Source: Nansenia antarctica
Lineage: Eukaryota > Chordata > Actinopteri > Argentiniformes > Microstomatidae
DNA: 64,000 nucleotides
Assembly (NCBI GenBank): GCA_963989245.1
Contig: OZ022352.1
Span: forward strand, 21,184,472-21,248,471
Reading direction: 5' to 3'
Position numbers and translations under genes: made by a program. The notes under the pieces are model-generated. The model was not told the DNA's origin. It made no database searches and was given only the letters and a program-made list of their open reading frames with translations. This document shows, one piece after another, positions 36,356 through 47,567 of this stretch (position 1 is the stretch's first letter; each line of letters starts with the position of its first letter).

Positions 36356-37958
36356 TGTGTGCGCGCATGGGAGAAAGAGTGAGTGAGTGAGTGAGTGAGT
36401 GAGTGAGTGAGTGAGTGAGTGAGTGAGTGAGTGAGTGTGAGAGCGTGTGAGTCAGAGTGAGTCAGAGTGAGTCAGATCTATTCCAATTTCTTGCACAATT
36501 TCTTCCTTCACTGGTGTATACATGGCATTTAGCCATAAAGGGGGGTAAAGGTGACAGTCTGAGTAAGCTGTTAATCTGCCGGGGGGGAAGAAGTCAATAG
36601 TGATTCATTGTGTTTACCAGTCCCTGTGTGGAGCGGAGCTAACGTAGCAGGAGTGAACCTGCAGACGTTAAACCCTGCCATCGGCACTGACCAAGACACA
36701 GAGAACTGGAAGGAGACTCACAAGATGGTTGTCGACAGGTAACATGCATAACTAACAAGCACACAAACGCTGTTACCTATTATCAATTATACAACAGTTA
36801 GTTCGGACCAAGTCATTTGATTGGACAGGAGGCATTCCATGAGTGCTGATATAGAGTATAACAGCACTGGGACTTTTAACTATATGCATCACTCCGCCAT
36901 ACGTGTTCTATTAAATTACCATTAATTAGGCTAGGCTACATTAACAGTCTCAGATTGTAACAAACTTTGCACCGCAAAGATGGATATATAAATGATGAAT
37001 GGTCGTCAGAAGAGGAGGTAGGGAAGGAAAGTGTTCAGGTTGCTTGGCAACAGTCCAGTTAAAGTTCAAGAACAAGGTCAGTTGCGGAACTATTCATGTT
37101 GGCAGAGCCAAATAAATGATTAAATAAACAAACAAATCATAATCTTTTGTCGCGTATTACTGTTAACTAATAAATGGTGCTTGTAGAACTTTTGTATAAA
37201 AGCAATATCTCACAAAGTCGTGCTATTATACTGAATATCAGCAAGGCCTCTCGTGTGATATTGCTTAATCAATCAATCAATGACACTTTATATTGTATGT
37301 ATAGCACATTTCATACACAAATGCAATACAATGTGTGTGTGTGTGTGTGTGTGTGCGCGTGTGTGTGTGTGTGTGCGTGTGTGCGTGTGTGTGTGTGTGT
37401 CAGTGCCTATGAGGTGATCAAGCTGAAGGGCTACACTAATTGGGCTATTGGACTGAGTGTAGCTGACCTAACAGAGAGCCTCATCAAGAACCTGAACCGG
37501 ATCCATCCCGTCTCCACCATGGTGAAGGTGAGAGGAACAAAGTCACAGTACACACAGATACCCTTTGAGTTACAAACAAACACACACATGCTGCCAATGT
37601 CACTCAATGTTTGCTGCTGTCCTGTTGTTTACTTTGCCTGCTGTATGTTGTATGTATCGTCTCTGTTGCACTTGAAGCATGAAAGTACCATGCCCAAGAC
37701 AAGTTTCCCCTCGGGGACATTAAAGTATAATCAATCAATCAATCAATACATACAAACTGGTCTAATGGAGATGATGTTGTTGATTGACAGGGCATGTACG
37801 GGATCAGTGATGAGGTGTATCTGAGCCTTCCGTGCGTGCTGAACAGCGGGGGCGTGGCCAGCGTGGTCAACATGACCCTGACACACGAGGAGGTCGCCCA
37901 ACTGAAGCAGAGCGCCGACACACTGTGGGGCATCCAAAAGGACCTGAAGGACCTGTAA
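34456..37958 (+). CDS. ldhb: L-lactate dehydrogenase, LDH-B family
   Basis: Seven coding exons: 34,456-34,584; 35,498-35,615; 35,710-35,883; 36,134-36,307; 36,621-36,738; 37,404-37,527; 37,791-37,958. They give 334 aa, the usual LDH-B length. The Rossmann GVGQVGMA motif (about 28-35) binds NAD. The mobile-loop Arg is R107 in RQQEGESR. D167 and R170 lie in GTNLDSARFRY, and catalytic His194 in GEHGDSS. All key residues are intact. It interconverts lactate and pyruvate in the cytosol as a tetramer. The N-terminus 'MASILQRLLTPL' is B-type, not A-type. Features such as RELADELAL and ERLGIHSSSFNGWILGEHGD remind me of the teleost-specific Ldh-C (second B-type copy), but that needs a tree. Poly(A) signal 38,231-38,236. 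The exon-6 acceptor is preceded by (GT)n. golt1b as neighbour matches the human 12p12 arrangement. Confidence 0.95.
34762..35358. mobile_element. about 597-bp element in ldhb intron 1: solo LTR or TIR element
   Basis: Begins TGTAGTGACC and ends GGTCACTACA, so the ends are both TG...CA (LTR style) and a 10-bp inverted repeat. The 4-bp ATAT directly flanks both ends. The interior is GC-richer than the intron and has no transposase or polymerase frame. A solo LTR with a 4-bp duplication is my first choice; a non-autonomous DNA element is the alternative. Confidence 0.65.
36325..36440. repeat. (GT)n and (GAGT)n microsatellites, ldhb intron 4
   Basis: A GT dinucleotide tract (36,325-36,360) is followed by about 16 GAGT/GTGA tetranucleotides, 18 bp downstream of the exon ending at 36,307. 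Confidence 0.95.
37331..37400 (+). repeat. (GT)n tract replacing the polypyrimidine tract of an ldhb acceptor
   Basis: About 70 bp of GT with GC interruptions runs directly into CAG|TGCCTATGAG, the acceptor of the sixth ldhb exon. UG-repeat RNA at this position is a binding site for TDP-43/CELF-type factors in other genes. An effect here is inferred only. Confidence 0.9.
37640..37746 (+). mobile_element. L2-like retroelement 3' tail, (AATC)n
   Basis: CAAGTTTCCCCTCGGGGACA and TTAAAGTATAATCAATCAAT form the well-known 3' end of fish L2-type elements, here ending 45 bp before the last ldhb exon. A second AATCAATC-type tail is at 37,263-37,282. Confidence 0.75.
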
Positions 37959-39067
37959 CTGAGCAGCAGGGGGCACTATACCTACCATACTCTCCTTCAT
38001 CATCTATTACTCAAGTCTAAAAATACACACTGCTCCTATCTTAACACACGTGTACCCCCGTCCTCCTTAGATTCCCAGGCATCTGGAGGGTTGGTCCCAT
38101 GAGCATTAGGTGTCAGGGTTTTACACGTGGCTGCTTATCAGAAAAGGGGCCGCTTAAGGTGTGAGATCATCACCTTGAAAGTTATGCTTCAGAGTCATTT
38201 TTGATCTGTCAATGATGTTGTTTGATGTGTAATAAAGTAAGATTGTTGGTGCTCGAATGTACTAATCTTGTTTCTTAGTTAGTTTCCAAGTTGATTATTT
38301 CCAATGTTTATTACGCAACACTTTTACTTGTGAATCTGTGGATTTACTTTTAAACATGACTCGTATAACAATCACTGACATTAGGCAATTCAATCTTGAT
38401 TGTTTATTAGCCTACTATATTTTGGAAACGTGAACACCTAAATGTATAGTGTGCCCATCATGTCTGTGACTTGACTTATGCCGTTGAATCTCTTGCAGAG
38501 CAAAGGCCATCAAAGGCCATCATGTCTGTGCTTTGATATTAAACCATGTCCCTCTGGAAATAGATTGAAACACACATATGCGTCATTCATAAAGATAACA
38601 CAATTTTATTAGAAAAATATAATCTCAAGTGTCTCAGCACTTAGGTGTATTATGATTGTATCTTACTAGACATTCTTATAAATAACCCACAGTCACAATA
38701 TCGTTAACTTCCTCTCATGTAAAAGCGAGAAGGGAAAAAGGAAGAAGTGTGTATTGGTTCGTTATTTTTGTGTTTCTCCGAGACTGGTAGTGGACACAAG
38801 ATAATTGCTCCAATAGCTGTTATTCTGACCTTGCAATGTGTCAGTTTCAGTCACTATAATGACGATAGTGGGACACTGATCAAACAATGTCCAATGTTCT
38901 TTTCTATAAATACAATAGGCCTACGTGTTGTTCCAATAGGTTGCGTGGAATTACATCATGCATTAGATTTATGTTTTGGGACAGGTGGTATTTATCTTTC
39001 AACCTTCTGTATATAGCGAATAAATAGAAAACTAACTTGTCTGACAAACCAAATTTAAAAAACACAC

Positions 39068-39073
39068 TTTATT
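39068..39073 (-). terminator. golt1b poly(A) signal
   Basis: TTTATT on the plus strand, AATAAA on the minus strand, about 700 bp beyond the golt1b stop codon. It defines a plausible 3' UTR of 39,050-39,770. Nearer, weaker signals are possible. Confidence 0.45.
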
Positions 39074-39770
39074 TAAAGTATGTATTTACAAAAGTTACAT
39101 AGAGTAAAACATCTCTTTGACAATCCTCTCAATATACTTAAATAGAAAGTGACCGATAAAGCAGTTTCTCATTGCAGATGCGTGTGACCCATTGTGCGCA
39201 CAGGGCTGTTAGTCGACAACAGACTAGTTTCTCATATAAATAGAATTATATTCTACTTATATGATTTTACCATTGGCAGGTATAAGCTGTGCTCTAAACA
39301 GCTGTACAAAATTCCAGAAACACTTCATCAAGGAAATCAAAAAACCTCCTCAGTAACTGCACAGGTGCAACAATCTTGAGGAAAGGCTGCTGTAACAGAC
39401 TCCAGACTCCATTGAGATGTCCAATCCAGTGGTTGGTCCACGATCCAGTGGTTGGTCCACTGATCTCCATCAGTCGGTCAGGAGTGGCAATGATGCAACA
39501 AAAAAAAGGGCCCAATTTGGCCCCACTTTGTAACAATGTCCAATGGCAACCGGATATATGAGGGCATTTCCTCTAGTCAAAGGAAACTTAATGTTGTCAG
39601 TCATACGGCAAAGAAAAACTGTTTTCCTTTGAAAAGGAAGGTTTTGATTCACAGCTTTGACCTTAACATTGGGTAGTGTTGACCAATGGGGGATAATGTC
39701 TCAGATAGAAGCTATTATAAATACAGTAAAGCGATTTCTTCTCAAAACTAAAATTGGCCAGTCGTCATTG

Positions 39771-42700
39771 TTATACCATATTGTTGCTCTCACCGACTTT
39801 GTCCACCAACTGAAAAAAGATAGAGTGAAAGAAAGAAAAACATGATTATCAGTAAGCTACAATCTCGACATGTCCTAAAACAAACACGCCTATACACCTC
39901 AAACACTGTTAACTGAAACGCCTGTTCTAAAGATGCATGAACTTAACGAATATATTATCGCTGAAAACAATCAGCAGTTAATGGTAAACTGAGGAGTGCT
40001 TCGATATAATAGCAACGTCTGCAAGAGTAAAAGAGCTGTGCTAGTGTACAATGGGGAAAACAGCTACTACAGACTGGGGAAGCCCAAGAGTACTGTACTG
40101 TTATACTGTACACTACAGTACTGTATAGTACACAACACGGAAGGTTGCGTGGAGCGATACACAGGCACAAAGGGAGCAAGACAAAAGGGCTCTGTGGACA
40201 CTAGTGGGAAGAAAACAGTTGTGATTGGCTGTACAAAACACCAATGACAAAAAGACGAGAGAAGACCAGTGATGTTGCCTCAGAGAGAAGCAAGTGGTTG
40301 GCATGGGTAAAGAAAAGCATTGAAAACAGTGGCTGAGAAATGTAATGGACGAGCAGAGAAAACAGAGTTTTGTAAGTCTACGATCAACTAATGGAAATGC
40401 CGCAAGGCCTGTTGGTTTCCACACTGCTTTGGTTGATTAGTTAACATCGTCTACCATCAAAAACACGCCCATAAACTTATTTTCCTGAATTTCAACACAA
40501 CACTCCAGACTCCATGACACCAGGATCTGAACTAGTTGCAACAGCAACCAAAGCCTTCCCCAATAGGTTGCACAGAAACACAAATGAAAACACACCACCT
40601 ATTGCTAAATCAAAACCTTTTTCAAGATATCCGTTTCTTGTGGACAATTGATTTTCGGAGAAGAACAAATGTTTGATCCGTTGTTTCCTGTGGTGTATTC
40701 TGGGTGCCAGCTAATGCAGGCGCACACTTTCCCCTCTGTATGTGACTTGAGGGGAATGTGTGCACTTGAATTAGCCGGCACTTGGAATACAGCAACTTTC
40801 CGCAAGAAAGAACAACACAAACAAACAGTGATAAATCAGCCATAAGACTGCGGTGGCCAACCTCTAGGGGAAGCCTCGGGTTGCATTCGCAACTAGATTT
40901 GGACATCTTAGAGGCACCTACTGTGTCCCCTCCTGCCTGGCCATACTTACTCCACTGATCCCTGGGAGGTTCAACAGAGAGCCAATGACAGGGACCCTCC
41001 GGATGAAGCCCACGGCCACTGGGAAAAAGCCCCTGAGTAGGAGAGAGGGGGACCACAAAAAGAGATGAGAGGTTTGACGTCATTCTTTGATCCCACATCA
41101 AAGGATTATTGACGCTGCGTGTGTGTGTGTGTGTGTGTCCACTGACCTGAATAACAGGAAGAAGCCATAAATCTCCAGAACCACTCCAATAATGGGCCAG
41201 CCAATCAGAACCACCAACACCCCACCCAGGAAGAAGCTAGTGGCTTTCACTTTATGTCTCTGGAAGAAGAATTTGAAGGTGCGCTCCAAGCCAATGACAA
41301 AGGATAGGCCTGCAACAAACAGTATCTGCAAAGAGGAAAGACATTTGAAGAGTTGGGTGAAACAGCAAAATACCTAAGTGACCTATGTCAATTTAATTTA
41401 GGTATGTGCTTATAGGACACAACAATAAGTCCCGACATACTAGTGGTCTGATCAGACACCACTCCGGAGCTTGTGTGCAACTTAAAGTGACCAAGTACGA
41501 CCACCAGATAACGGATAAGTAAGCCTGGATTTTTAGACAAATCTCACAACATTTCCGTTAGCAATGTTGATGGAATACCCCCCAGATCTGTTGGTCTGTT
41601 TTGGTTTGGTTTGATGTGGAGTCATCATTAATGTTGACATTGTGGTTGGCACACTGATTAACAAGAACATTTAAAAATGGCACTTCATATCAAAAAGGTT
41701 GCCTACCCCTGCACTAGTAGGAGGTGTTGCCATACAACACAACAGATCATCATCAAAGCCCACCACAAGTGTATGTAGCTAAAGCTGCCTAAATCAGTTA
41801 TTTCTGTTTTGAAAACAGGGGTCCTGAGGCTTTATCATGGAAATTATAATATATATATATTTTATTTGTATAGTATAGTAGTATAGTATAGTGGATAGTA
41901 TATAGCCTTTATTTATGTAAACCAGCTCTTTTCCCTTCTTGTTTTTAGTATTTTTTTCCTAGCACCAGGGGAGCCCCCCCTCCCAAATGTCGTTGTATGG
42001 TACCTGTTATATCAATGACAATAAAGACCATTCATTCATTCATTCATTCATTCATTCATTCATTCATTCATTCATTCATTCATTCATTCATTCAACTCAC
42101 ATTTCCAATGGCAAGAAGAGCTTTGTCAAAGAACAGGATCATGCCAAAGAAAAGGAAAAACACGCCGAAGCCGGTCAATCCCATCCCGATCTCTGTAGTC
42201 AAACGAGAAGGAAATGCATCGATCACAGACAGATCACCTCTTCAACAGGCTCTGGTTGGCATGTCTATGCTCAGTAACTATGATGTGTCAGCTACCTTAC
42301 TGTACATAGATACCATGTAGTTACACGTATTGGTCATTGGTTACACACACTTTCTGAATCATTCATTCATGATGATCAACGTAATTCATGAGTATACAAT
42401 GACTGCACTCCTTGTCACATCGTGAGCTTAGAATGATAAGGTTCTATCTCCGTTTAGAATGATAAGGTTCTATCTCCGTTTAGAATGATAAGGTTCTATC
42501 TCCGTTTAGAATGATAAGGTTCTATCTCCGTTTAGAATGATAAGGTTCTATCTCCGTTTAGAATGATAAGGTTCTATCTCCGTTTAGGGCAGTTCAGAGA
42601 TATTGAGCGTCAAAGTTTTTACATTCCATTATGTTCTGTGAGATGGAACCTTTGTATTTTATGAATTACTAACTCAAAAATGTCAACATTTTAAAAATAA

Positions 42701-42962
42701 CACCACACAGGCATTAATAAACACCTAATGGATCAGATTATGTAAAAAAAAACTCTAAGTCTAACGTCACGACAATACAAACCCCTGGACACTGCATTCA
42801 GATGAGGGTGTCGCTGCAGGCCTATGAGGGTCTCATTCATTCAGGCATGTTCGCTAAGCTAAGCTGACCTGGAGTCAGTCAAGAGCTAAAATGCCATGGG
42901 AAAACAACATTGCATTTATGAATAAAATAAGTCTTACTCTGTGAATCCGTTAGAGAGATCAT
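39771..42962 (-). CDS. golt1b: vesicle transport protein GOT1B (Golgi transport 1B)
   Basis: Five coding exons read on the minus strand: 42,962-42,938 (MISLTDSQ), 42,192-42,101, 41,325-41,147, 41,032-40,951 and 39,809-39,771 (LVDKVGESNNMV-stop). All have GT-AG borders and the phases agree, giving 138 aa, exactly the human length. Four membrane helices are visible (around 'GFGVFFLFFGMILFF', 'ILFVAGLSFVIGL', 'FFLGGVLVVLIGWPIIG' and 'IYGFFLLFRGFFPVAVGF'). Got1 proteins act in ER-Golgi traffic and COPII-dependent export. The gene is head-to-head with slc35b4 (ATGs 839 bp apart). An (ATTC)n-tailed insertion begins only a few bases after the exon-2 donor. Intron 1 carries the 26-bp-array element. 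Confidence 0.95.
41929..42094 (+). mobile_element. short (ATTC)n-tailed element in golt1b intron 2
   Basis: TTTTTTTCCTAGCACCAGGG, GAGCCCCCCCTCCCAAATGT, CGTTGTATGGTACCTGTTAT and GACAATAAAGACC are followed by about 19 ATTC units. The same sequence occurs inverted at 44,270-44,385 in slc35b4 intron 2, and its 3' part at the tmpo 3' end. A non-LTR-type tail, family unassigned. Confidence 0.9.
42410..42773 (+). mobile_element. partial copy of the 26-bp-array TIR element (golt1b intron 1)
   Basis: Six perfect 26-bp units (42,431-42,586), each containing GAATGATAAGGTTCTATCTC, are followed by GGGCAGTTCAGAGATATTGA and an arm ending CTAACGTCACGAC. It matches the right two-thirds of the element at 62,386-63,181, including six array units in both, but the left inverted arm is missing. 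Confidence 0.9.
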
Positions 42963-43086
42963 TTTGGCTGTAGTGCAGGAATTGGCTAATCAATAATCAT
43001 TCAAAACACACAACAGAAGAGCGGTGAGTAGCAATCAGTGGCAATGAACTGGACTTGCTTGTTGAAAGCAAACTGGCAACACAGGC

Positions 43087-43281
43087 TGTGTTCGAAATGG
43101 CATACTAGCATACTCAATTAGTATATACTGCATACTGCCTACTAAATTCATAATAAGTATGTGAAAACGAGCCGACCATTTACACTGCAGTATGCATACT
43201 GTACAGTGTGAACGCTCTCGCATTCTCAAAACTACGTCATATCTAGTATGAGTAGTATACTAGTATGCCATTTCGAACACA
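43087..43281. mobile_element. 195-bp palindromic-ended MITE between golt1b and slc35b4
   Basis: TGTGTTCGAAATGGCATACT at the left end is matched inverted at the right end (…AGTATGCCATTTCGAACACA). The interior is rich in GTATGC. No clear target duplication seen. It sits within the 839-bp interval separating two divergent start codons. A diverged half-copy is at 16,962. Confidence 0.85.
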
Positions 43282-43309
43282 CCCACAGTGGGGGAAAGCT
43301 GGCGCCACG

Positions 43310-43632
43310 TCTTCCGGAACCACGCACGCACGTTACGCAAAGGACTTGTTTAGGTGAATCGTTTCTGCGAGAGAGGATATCTTTGCACATTCTTTTTCTG
43401 TGTGTTTTATTGTCTAATTTCTAATATATTTATTATTTTATTTAATTAACACCCGCTTGTCTTTTTTCTAGAATTCACTGAAGTTGTCATAAAATATTTG
43501 AATTTATCTGAGCATATGGAAATGTGGTTCCTTGTGAAGTATGAACTACAACCCCCATGAACTACAACCCCCCATGAACTACAACCCCCATGAAGTATGA
43601 ACTACAACCCCCATGTGTACGTAACCCGGAAG
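43310..43632. promoter_or_regulatory. bidirectional promoter region golt1b / slc35b4
   Basis: ETS-type sites face both ways: CTTCCGG near 43,313 and CCCGGAAG near 43,625. Four copies of AACTACAACCCCCATG lie at about 43,544-43,615. ACTACAA-CCC is close to the ZNF143/THAP11 core (ACTACAATTCCC). The region has no TATA box. Head-to-head spacing and motifs suggest a shared housekeeping promoter; the transcription start positions are not visible. Confidence 0.55.
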
Positions 43633-43800
43633 AGTGGAGCCGGGAGACGCGTTCTGTTCAAGACAGGAGTCTGAAGTTGCGACAGATTTTTTGTTTATTA
43701 TGAGAGCTGAAGAGCGATGAGGATTAGAATGACCTCGTTAGAAATAGGTTTAAATAAGTAAAATTGCATGCCAATCTTTTTTTGCCGATAGATTGCAAAC

Positions 43801-46438
43801 ATGAATACCATTTTTGCAATACTTGTTGTTTTTCTTGGGTGTTGCAGCAATGTTGTGTTTCTGGAACTGCTTGTAAGGTCAGTGCAGACTGTCAACCTCT
43901 CAAATATTGGTCAACTAACAACATGGTTACATACAATTGAATGTTTTTTTTTTTTGCATGTTTCACCTTCCTTGATCAACTGATTATTATGTTGCTATGA
44001 TTTCTGTAATGCGTGGACCATAATCGGAGTAATAACAGAGAGAGCTGCAGTAACCAATGTTTGGGATAAGAGTAAGACTAATTTATATTTTGACATTTTT
44101 GTAACAATGGTTTATGACATAATGACATCTGCTCCTTCAGAGAGTATCCAGGATGCGGGAACATTGTGACCTTCGCTCAGTTTGCCTTCATTGCTCTGGA
44201 GGGCTTCATCTTCCAGACCAACTTTGGCAGAAAGAGACCAGTCATCCCTATGAGGTAGGAGAATTTGCTTTATTAATGAATGAATGAATGAATGAATGAA
44301 TGGTCTTTATTGTCATTGATATAGTACAGGTACCATACAACGACATTTGGGAGGGGGGGGGCTCCCCTGGTGCTAGGAAAAAAACCACAAAAAAAACATG
44401 ATTCATTATTCATTATTCATGAAATCAATGAGCAGGCTTTTGGAGATGGGAGCATGAGAAGTTTGAGTTTTTATTAAACATGCTCATTCAATGTCTTTTC
44501 TTTTCTAGCAACTATGTGATCATGGTGACCATGTTCTTCACTGTCAGCGTGATCAACAACTATGCCCTCAACTTCAACATTGCTATGCCCCTGCACATGA
44601 TCTTCAGATCTGTGAGTGCCATTATTATATTGTTGCCTTTGTTTGTCATATACATTCACCCCACCCTTTACCAACATTGTCCCTCTTGATTGACTAATGC
44701 ACTGTGTGCTTATCTTTACAGGGATCCTTAATAGCTAACATGGTCCTAGGTATTATAATTCTGAAAAAAAGGTATCCCTGCATCTTTCTTAATTTGGCAG
44801 TCTTTTTAACCCTTAACAAACCTTTGCTCTGTTAACACGGTGACTAGCCTAAATGTTGCTACAATTATTGCTTGGCTAAGTTAATACAAGTAAACTAGCC
44901 TATGACATCAGTGGAATATATTGCTGCTTTTCTGTACTATTTGCATGCTTTGTAAACCTCTGTTGTTACTGTCAGAGTGTGTGTGATGTCTTATCCACAC
45001 CGTGGATGTTCTGAGATCGAGATTGCATCTTTTCCCTGCAGGTATTCAAATAGTAAATATCTCTCTATTGCAATGGTGTCCCTGGGCATCTTCATTTGCA
45101 CCATCATGTCTGCTAAACAAGTGGTGAGCAGTCCAAAAACATGCATCTTTTTTTTCCCCAAAACAATTTACCATCCATACTTTGTGCCCTGTATGCAGTA
45201 CAGCATTTCATTCAACAGGTAATTGCATTTAGTGACTCCTGTTTTCCCTTCTGCAGAACATGGACAATGAAAGCTCAGAGGAGAACAGTGTCTATGCCTT
45301 CATGCGGTGGCTTTTCGGTACGTTTTTTCCATGGACTGTGTGTTTTAGAAATATGATTCAATGTTTACTTAAGTTATGGGTGCGTTCCAGAAAGATTGCA
45401 TTCCTTAACCTGCGGTTTGGGGCGCGTAGCTGACCTGTGTACTAGTAACTCAACTCTCTCTCTTTCAGGAATTGCCATGTTAACCTTTGCTCTCATCATG
45501 TCTGCAAGAATGGGAATCTTCCAGGAGACATTGTATAAACAGTATGGCAAACAGCACTCCAAGGAGGCTCTCTTCTACAATGTGAGTGCCCCCAACTCAT
45601 AAGACAACTTTGGGAGTTAATTGTCCCTTGTTGCACTTAGACCTTTACACATACCCTGTTGCCCACTTTCAGTGTTGCATTAATTGCGATCTTTCTTTGG
45701 TAGTTGAGCAATGCTTTTTCAAATGTTTCCAATTTGCCTTCTCAGCACTGCCTGCCCCTCCCTGGGTTCCTTCTTCTGTCTACAGACATCTACAACCACT
45801 GTGTGCTCTTCAGTCAGAGCAGTGAGTTCAACACCATCCTACGTCTTTATTTCATTTCATTTGATATATAGGCTACAAAGGCCATGCAGTGAAAGGCCAC
45901 CATGAACCTCCATTTGAATAGGTAGACTACTATACATCCTGTACTGGGGATAGTAAGGAGGTTGAATTGAAGTTGTCCTGTATTTTTATTTATTTTTTCT
46001 TTCAGTTCCTGTAGAGGTCCCTGTGATGGGACATGCTGTGCCAGTGATGTGGCTATACCTGCTGATGAACGTCATCACGCAGTATCCTTACAATACTAGA
46101 GCAAAAGCCCCCCCCCCCCCCCCTAGTGACTGTATTTGAAGCAGGTAAGATATGTTATCCTGTTGCAGCCCTTCACCTACTTCCTCAGATATGTATGTAT
46201 CCGTGGTGTGTTCGTCCTGACGACACAGTGCACCTCCCTCACTGTGACACTGGTGGTGACTCTAAGGAAGTTCATCAGCCTCATCATCTCCATCCTGTAC
46301 TTCAATAACCCCTTCACAGCCTGGCACTGGGTGGGCACGGCTGTGGTGTTCCTGGGCACTCTGATTTACACAGAGGTGTGGACAAGCATCACCACTGCCC
46401 TGAAAGGACAAGACGTGAAAGAAAAGAAGACGGAGTAA
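43801..46438 (+). CDS. slc35b4: SLC35B4, UDP-xylose / UDP-N-acetylglucosamine transporter
   Basis: Ten coding exons: 43,801-43,877; 44,141-44,254; 44,509-44,611; 44,722-44,771; 45,042-45,123; 45,257-45,317; 45,469-45,581; 45,746-45,821; 46,006-46,081; 46,189-46,438. They total 1,002 nt, 333 aa (human 331). It is a multi-pass nucleotide-sugar/drug-metabolite transporter. Landmarks are 'GCCSNVVFLELL', 'GCGNIVTFAQF', 'NYALNFNIAMPLHMIFRSGS', 'MSARMGIFQETLYKQYGK' and 'TSLTVTLVVTLRKF'. The C-terminus ends KKTE, a KKXX-type dilysine signal for retrieval to the ER/early Golgi. It moves UDP-Xyl and UDP-GlcNAc into the lumen for glycan synthesis. Intron 9 is only 107 bp and has a 15-base C-run. Poly(A) signal 46,779-46,784. 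chchd3 follows as in the 7q32-33 neighbourhood of humans. Confidence 0.96.
44270..44385 (-). mobile_element. (ATTC)n-tailed element, inverted copy in slc35b4 intron 2
   Basis: (GAAT)n followed by GGTCTTTATTGTCATTGATA, then GTACAGGTACCATACAACGA and GGGGGGGGGCTCCCCTGGTG. It is the reverse complement of 41,929-42,094. Its (GAAT)n begins about 20 bp after the exon-2 donor at 44,254. Confidence 0.9.
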
Positions 46439-47059
46439 AACATGTATCACAGACATGTCATTCAGTTAGTGGGTGTGGGTGTGGGTGTGGGTGTGATCTA
46501 TGTTATGTACCTGTTGCCTTCTGTTTTCCATTTTATTTTCAAGGCTTGATAACTTAAAAATGCCTCCTCACTAACGTCTCCTATTCATTTGTCTTTACTT
46601 AGGTGTTTTGTTTGATTAACTGTTATTTAGATGTCTACTGATTATGACGGGCCTGTGACTTGAGGGTTGATAACATGTGAAATTATATTAGGAAAAGACT
46701 TCCTCAGGATGTTTGTTCTAAATATTTGGCAGGAACTAACTGTCATAAAGATGAGCCAATCATTGCATCATGTACTGGAATAAAACATATCCACGTATTG
46801 TATTTATATATTTGTTTCCGCTGTCAAGGCGATCGATGTATGGAACACTGGTCAAGTTTGGATAAATGTAGTGTTTAATAGACATTATCATACACAAATC
46901 AATCATACATGAATACATGCAAGACTCCATAGCTGTTTCCTCTCTGTACACGCCATCAGGACTGTATGGTTATTATAACAGTAGACTTGATTAGGGTCGC
47001 TAAGGTAGCAGTAGTGGCTATGGCAGGATCATTGTACAGCCCCTTTGAATCTGTTTGTC

Positions 47060-47175
47060 ACTCTGAACCTTTTTGTCACTGATCTACACAAAATACCACA
47101 TCATGACAAAGTGAGTTATTTTTTATTAAAATGTGTACAAATTAATTACAAATGAAAAGCGGTCTTTGCAAAGGG
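47060..47175 (-). repeat. dispersed repeat, copy 2 (inverted relative to 21,010-21,140)
   Basis: TTTTTGTCACTGATCTACAC, AAAATACCACATCATGACAA and AAATTAATTACAAATGAAAA read on the minus strand match the tmpo intron-3 repeat block by block. It lies between slc35b4 and chchd3. Confidence 0.7.
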
Positions 47176-47567
47176 TTTTGTGGTGGGCAGCCTCTTTAGA
47201 GGGTGCAAAAATATAGGCCCTCAGTGTGTAAAACGTCCATGCCCATGTGTGTGTGTCAGAATCCCATAACATAACAGTCTCTCTAAAGCCAGGGACACGA
47301 TGTACGCTTCACATCACAGCATCCCGTGAGAACGAAGACCAATCACGAGTCGTGTTGTAGAAGGCTTCTTTTTCTCACCCAATGGAAATGACCATTATAG
47401 ACAACTCGTGTTCCCAAAAGTGGGAAGGGCAGATCTTCCCTGTTGGGGTGTTTGGAGACCTCACTCGGCTGTGTGTGGTGTCGGTCCAAGGCCCACGTTG
47501 TGCCGTATATAGATTCTATGAAAACAAACAAAGCTGATATTAACATTTGAGAGACTGTCCTGTCGGT

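Noticed and set aside
42431..42586. Six perfect 26-bp repeats as a CRISPR or regulatory array
   Set aside because: No spacers. The same six-unit array is part of a dispersed inverted-repeat element at 62,386-63,181.
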